Shown here piece after piece: positions 60,829-64,000 of a DNA stretch of 64,000 nt; the stretch's first letter is position 1, and every line of letters starts with the position of its first letter. A model generated the notes under the pieces. That model was given only the letters and a program-made list of their open reading frames with translations, ran no database searches and was not told the DNA's origin. The DNA lies in NCBI GenBank assembly GCA_019117185.1, contig DXAF01000048.1:1-64000 (forward strand). Reading direction: 5' to 3'. Position numbers and translations under genes: made by a program. This DNA comes from Candidatus Limosilactobacillus intestinipullorum (GTDB taxonomy: Bacteria; Bacillota; Bacilli; Lactobacillales; Lactobacillaceae).

Positions 60829-61211
60829 ATTGTGCCCCTCCCCACTATCTCACCTGTTAATTATAGCCATTTTGTCGTTAGGTGAACACTAGCTCTTTAA
60901 AAAAATAAAGAGGCAACGTTTAATTAAACGGCCTCTTTATTTTTATTAATTGCCACACTGGTAATACGACTTATATATGATGTTTGGATGTTAATTGGAT
61001 GAAAGGAATAATTCGTCACTACGGTTGGCAATTTTGTTTGATGGATAAAAGCAAATATCACATTCGCTGATCATATTATAGCAGGTTTGATTGTGAAGTA
61101 AAGCACTAATTTATAATTGTTAACGTTTGTCATTTTATGATCACTCATTAATCCTTGGTATACCAATAATTTTTAATAATAGTAATTTGTGATTTTACTT
61201 ACATAAGTTGG
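60829..61211. other. Intergenic region between ktrB and the HerA-like pseudogene
   Basis: The 383 bases contain the ktrB -10 box, the terminator at 60899-60945 and then some 260 AT-rich bases in which I see no gene with a ribosome site. Short open frames on both strands (for example a 23-codon one from about 60999) lack initiation signals. Confidence 0.6.
60899..60945. terminator. Bidirectional terminator upstream of ktrB
   Basis: AAAATAAAGAGGC and GCCTCTTTATTTTT with an inner CGTTTAATTAAACG palindrome. T-tracts on both sides. It insulates ktrB from the HerA-like locus. Confidence 0.8.
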
Positions 61212-62349
61212 CTACCACCACCGCGGCGCTTGGACGTCAACCTGGCAAGCTGGCTGCTCGGGCCGCACTAGGTAGGCGTGCCCGGTCGTCAAGGCCGCCA
61301 CTTCAGCAAAAAACGTTAACCCCGTCGGTAGACAGGCCAACTCGGTTGGTGCTAACAGGCGGTGGATAATCATGGTCCCAAATTGAGACCGTAACCGTTC
61401 CGGCAGGTCAAGGGGCGACTGAGTGGTTAACGCAAGCTGGAGGTTAACTTTGCGTCCCTCCCGTAAGACTTGAAAGATCCCATTATGGGTCAATTGCTGG
61501 TTATCCCCTGGTAAGTAACGGTGGGCCTCATCTAAAACAATTTTAACCGGGAGCCGGCTAGCCGGGTTAGCAAGGCGGTCATTTAAAATTAGCTTTAACA
61601 GGTAAGAAATGATCGCTCCCTGCTGCTGTTCAAACCCCTTGAGAAGGGAGAGGTCAATGACTAACGTCCGGTGTTGGGCCCGCTGGTTTAAAAACATCGT
61701 TAAGACAAAGCCCAGCTCGGTCTTCGCCCGGCCAGGGTGGTCAACCGTATCAAATAATTGGCGAAAGGCCCCACTGGTGAGGCGTTCCCGAAAGGCGGTA
61801 ATCAGCCCCCAATGATTCCGAATCCAGCCATAATCATACTCTTGACCCAGCAGGGAGTAGTCCGCTGGTGAACTGGCCAGGGGCACAACAGCCTCCTCGA
61901 CCAGTTGCTGGGGAAGCAAAGACACGGCGTAATCACTGGCCCAGCTACTCAGCTGGTTTAACAATTCCTGGTAGTCGTCAACCGACCGGTTAATCTTGGT
62001 AAGGGTCCCCGGCTGGTGACGAAGGTTACGTTGCACCCGCAACGAGTTGATTGCCTGGTCTGGTCGCTGACTAAGCGTTGCCGAAAAATGGACCCCTAAA
62101 ACCTCTTGAAGTTGGCTGGCGGTTAGCCGTCCTGCTTCTAGGTAGGCATTATCGCCGAGGCGATAGGTCACGGCGTTGGGGAGTTGACCATATTCACCAG
62201 TGGGGTCCAAAACGATTGCGCTTGTTGGAGCTGGTCTAGGATCGCCAGTGCCGTCCACTCCCCGTCTGGCCCACAATTAGGAGGTGCTGGTTAAAAAAAG
62301 GGGTCGTAATGGGTGCACCAGGCAGCGAATTTTTTAGTGCCGTTCGCAT
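61212..62349 (-). pseudogene. HerA/DUF87-like ATPase gene with two frameshifts
   Basis: The long frame (61212 to about 62276) encodes VLDPTGEYG, VIDLSLLKG, VLDEAHRYLPG (Walker B) and TTQSPLDLPERLRSQFG, the layout of HerA-type hexameric ATPases. Its apparent N-terminus is nonsense. The true start is the ATG at 62349 (GGAAAGG upstream), reading NQHLLIVGQTGSG, that is Walker A up to its lysine. The frame then shifts to TALAILDQLQQA and again to SAIVLDPTGEYG. Two separate losses, one removing the Walker A lysine, inactivate the gene. The ancestral protein was about 380 residues. Its partner nuclease is not seen. Confidence 0.78.
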
Positions 62350-62472
62350 TTTATTCACAACCTTTCCAATTTATCTGCATTATATCATTAATTTTTCGCT
62401 AAACCGCCAGGCCGCCGATTGGCATCAGGCGGCGTTATCTGCTAGAATACCCCTATTAAGGAGTGAGATTTT

Positions 62473-63003
62473 TTGGATTTAGACATACAGCCCGTGAGGT
62501 TGAGTTTAAGTAATTATCGCGAAGTTAAGCAGCTATACCAGCGCGCTTTTCCAAAGTATGAACGGGAGCCGTGGAGCTGGATGATGCTCAAGAGTAAGTT
62601 TAAGCAAGCCGACTTCATGGCCTTCTATGATGAGGGGCGCTTTGTTGGTTTTGCTTACGTTATCCACAGTCATGGTTTTCACTACATCCTATTTCTAGCC
62701 GTCAACGACCAACTGCGGTCCCGCGGTTACGGGAGTCGGATCATTACCCAGTTGCGGACCTTGTACCCAAGCGACTCATTGGTCCTCGACGTTGAACAGC
62801 CCGACCCCCACGCCCGAAACAACCAGCAACGATTACGGCGGCTCGCTTTCTACAAGCGAAACGGCTTTTACTGGACACCTAAGAAGCTAGAAGAGGACCG
62901 GGTTACCTACCGGGTGCTCGCAACCAATAAGAAAATTAACCAGCAAAAAGTGGACCGGGTATTTGAGTGGTTCTCATGGCCACTCGGCTGGTTCATCCAA
63001 TAA
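62473..63003 (+). CDS. GNAT-family N-acetyltransferase
   Basis: A 176-residue acetyltransferase. The acetyl-CoA site is near RSRGYGSRIITQLR (R-x-x-G-x-G/A motif A), preceded by a FLAVNDQLR strand and followed by LVLDVEQPD and AFYKRNGFY (motif B). Substrate not deducible. The TTG at 62473 has AAGGAGTGAGA nine bases upstream. Monocistronic, ending in a terminator. Confidence 0.85.
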   Translation: MDLDIQPVRLSLSNYREVKQLYQRAFPKYEREPWSWMMLKSKFKQADFMAFYDEGRFVGFAYVIHSHGFHYILFLAVNDQLRSRGYGSRIITQLRTLYPSDSLVLDVEQPDPHARNNQQRLRRLAFYKRNGFYWTPKKLEEDRVTYRVLATNKKINQQKVDRVFEWFSWPLGWFIQ

Positions 63004-63019
63004 CATTTTCATAACTACT

Positions 63020-63067
63020 AAAAGGAGTGCGACAGGACTAGCTTGCTAGTTCTACCTCACTCCTTTT
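63020..63067 (+). terminator. Terminator of the GNAT gene
   Basis: AAAAGGAGTG/CACTCCTTTTT outer stem with inner GGACTAGC/GCTAGTTC. Shares ACAGGACTAGCTT with the AEC-gene terminator at 32882-32911. Confidence 0.8.
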
Positions 63068-63139
63068 TCTTTTCTGGTAATCTGCTTATCCTTCTTAAGT
63101 TAGCACCCCCTGGTTAATATTCATTTGCCTACCGCTTTA

Positions 63140-63184
63140 TGAATATTTATTGCTAATTTTCTTTTAAACTTGAATATTTATTCT
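63140..63184 (+). promoter_or_regulatory. Two ARG-box-like repeats before the binding-protein gene
   Basis: TGAATATTTATT occurs at 63140-63151 and 63171-63182, 31 bases apart (three helical turns). The second continues as CT, one base short of a full TGAATATTTATTCA arginine box, and overlaps the -35 box. ArgR control is possible. Confidence 0.45.
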
Positions 63185-63198
63185 TTCTAGTGTATATT
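63170..63198 (+). promoter_or_regulatory. Promoter of the binding-protein gene
   Basis: TTGAAT (63170-63175) and TATATT (63193-63198) at 17 bases, 44 bases before the start. Confidence 0.6.
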
Positions 63199-63241
63199 AC
63201 ATAGTCAATTAGTCGAAATGTTACGTAAAGGAGAATTGACT

Positions 63242-64000
63242 ATGAAGCAATTTAAACACTTTTTCTTAATGCTCATTATCCTCGCTTCAGTCATCGCCGC
63301 ACCGCTGACTGCACTTGCGGCGAGCAGTGGCCCTAATTCAACTAGCCAGGGGACTTCCGCTCCCCCCGCTAATGACGACGCCCTTCAAAAGGTTAAGCAG
63401 CGGGGCGTATTAGTCGTGGGGACCAGTGCTGGTTATCCACCCTACGAGTTCACCACTAAGAAGAATGGCAAAACAGAATACATTGGTTTTGAAATGTCTT
63501 TAGCCAAGCAATTTGCCAAGGATCTCGGCGTTAAACTTGAAATTAAAAACATGGACTTTGATTCCCTGCTAGTGGCACTTGAGGCCCATAAAATCGACGC
63601 AGCAATTGCCGGCATTAACATCACTCCCGAGCGTAAGAAGAGTGTTGATTTCTCCAAGCCTTACTATAAGGGAACCAAGTACTTCTTAATTAACAAAAAG
63701 GACCAGGCTAAGTATAAAACCTACACCGATTTTAAGGGTAAGACGGTCGGCACCGAAAATGGGGCAATGGAATATACCTTGATTAAAAAGAACATCCCTA
63801 ACGTCAAAGAAAAGGGGCTTGCCAAGTGGTCATCCTTAGTCATTGCCCTCCAGTCCCACAAGCTCGACGGTGTCTTGATGGACTCGGCGACGGCCCAGGC
63901 ATTCGCCACCGCTAACCCGGACCTATACGCCTTTAACTCCCACATCAAGATTTACACGGCCGGGGTCGCGATGGCCTTCCCTAAGGGGGCAACCAGCCTT
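63242..64000 (+). CDS. Amino-acid ABC transporter substrate-binding protein, partial (runs off window)
   Basis: The frame is open from ATG 63242 (AAAGGAG upstream) to the window end, 253 codons without stop. A signal peptide (about 1-27, ending ALAAS) lacks a lipobox cysteine, so the protein is either released, cleaved by signal peptidase I, or fused to its permease domain as in GlnP-type transporters. The mature part is an SBP_bac_3 domain (RGVLVVGTSAGYPPYEF; IGFEMSLAKQFA; AAIAGINITPERKKSVDFS). Polar or basic amino acids are the likely ligands; the ARG-box-like sites favour arginine. Confidence 0.88.
   Translation, partial: MKQFKHFFLMLIILASVIAAPLTALAASSGPNSTSQGTSAPPANDDALQKVKQRGVLVVGTSAGYPPYEFTTKKNGKTEYIGFEMSLAKQFAKDLGVKLEIKNMDFDSLLVALEAHKIDAAIAGINITPERKKSVDFSKPYYKGTKYFLINKKDQAKYKTYTDFKGKTVGTENGAMEYTLIKKNIPNVKEKGLAKWSSLVIALQSHKLDGVLMDSATAQAFATANPDLYAFNSHIKIYTAGVAMAFPKGATSL

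Noticed and set aside
60990..61130. Short open frames in the AT-rich gap before the HerA-like locus
   Set aside because: A 23-codon plus-strand frame and a 40-codon minus-strand frame both lack ribosome sites and recognisable content.
1..64000. CRISPR array, tRNA or rRNA genes, prophage
   Set aside because: I saw no regularly spaced repeats, cloverleaf-like segments, rRNA stretches or phage structural genes. A tRNA scan was not possible.

Overview
The window is a low-GC Gram-positive chromosome segment, most likely from a heterofermentative lactobacillus of the Limosilactobacillus (L. fermentum/L. reuteri) type. This rests on gene content (malolactic enzyme, full citrate lyase cluster, sucrose phosphorylase, MprF, DacA), strong AGGAGG ribosome sites, frequent TTG/GTG starts and a GC content near 50 percent. 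No rRNA, tRNA or CRISPR array was seen. The assignment is inference.

Layout. 1-102 is the tail of an IS30-type transposase. 230-9603 carries housekeeping and accessory genes: mprF, a DJ-1 protein with an esterase, rarA, and a drug-efflux MFS / uracil-DNA glycosylase / threonine exporter group. 9695-36554 is a carboxylate-metabolism island: a LysR regulator, an AraC regulator, tartrate dehydratase (ttdAB), an amidohydrolase, a decayed toxin-antitoxin-like group, then citXG, citF, citE, citD, citC, citM with the divergent regulator citI. It continues with the operon fumC, fumarate reductase flavoprotein, malate dehydrogenase, CitT-type antiporter; then malolactic enzyme with divergent mleR; then an AT-rich pair, aconitase plus an AEC permease. 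36836-64000 is mixed: cyclophilin, alcohol dehydrogenase, DUF2252 protein, galM, DacA, a beta-lactamase-fold protein, aldo-keto reductase, an MFS plus sucrose phosphorylase operon, ABM protein, DyP peroxidase, a frameshifted Lsa-like ABC-F gene behind an attenuator-like leader, an esterase with an amino-acid permease, YeiH, recQ, a methyltransferase, ktrAB, a broken HerA-like ATPase, a GNAT protein and a truncated amino-acid-binding protein.

How the genes work together. Citrate (lyase) and tartrate (dehydratase) both give oxaloacetate. CitM can decarboxylate it to pyruvate. The LDH-fold enzyme at 25944-26879 has the Arg that marks malate dehydrogenases, so oxaloacetate can also go to malate, fumarate (FumC) and succinate (FrdA-like), with a DASS antiporter in the same operon able to exchange substrate for succinate. 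This branch would serve as an electron sink. Malate can alternatively go to lactate through malolactic enzyme. An AT-rich motif in the citM/citI intergenic region recurs almost exactly in front of acnA, which suggests that the aconitase-permease pair belongs to the same CitI regulon.

Gene decay is visible at several places: a nonsense codon at codon 3 of a RelE-like gene, a single-base frameshift in the ABC-F gene, and two frameshifts that destroy the Walker A motif of the HerA-like ATPase. The least explained structures are a set of five intergenic hairpins with a shared loop motif, the shared cit/acn operator, and the ABC-F leader.
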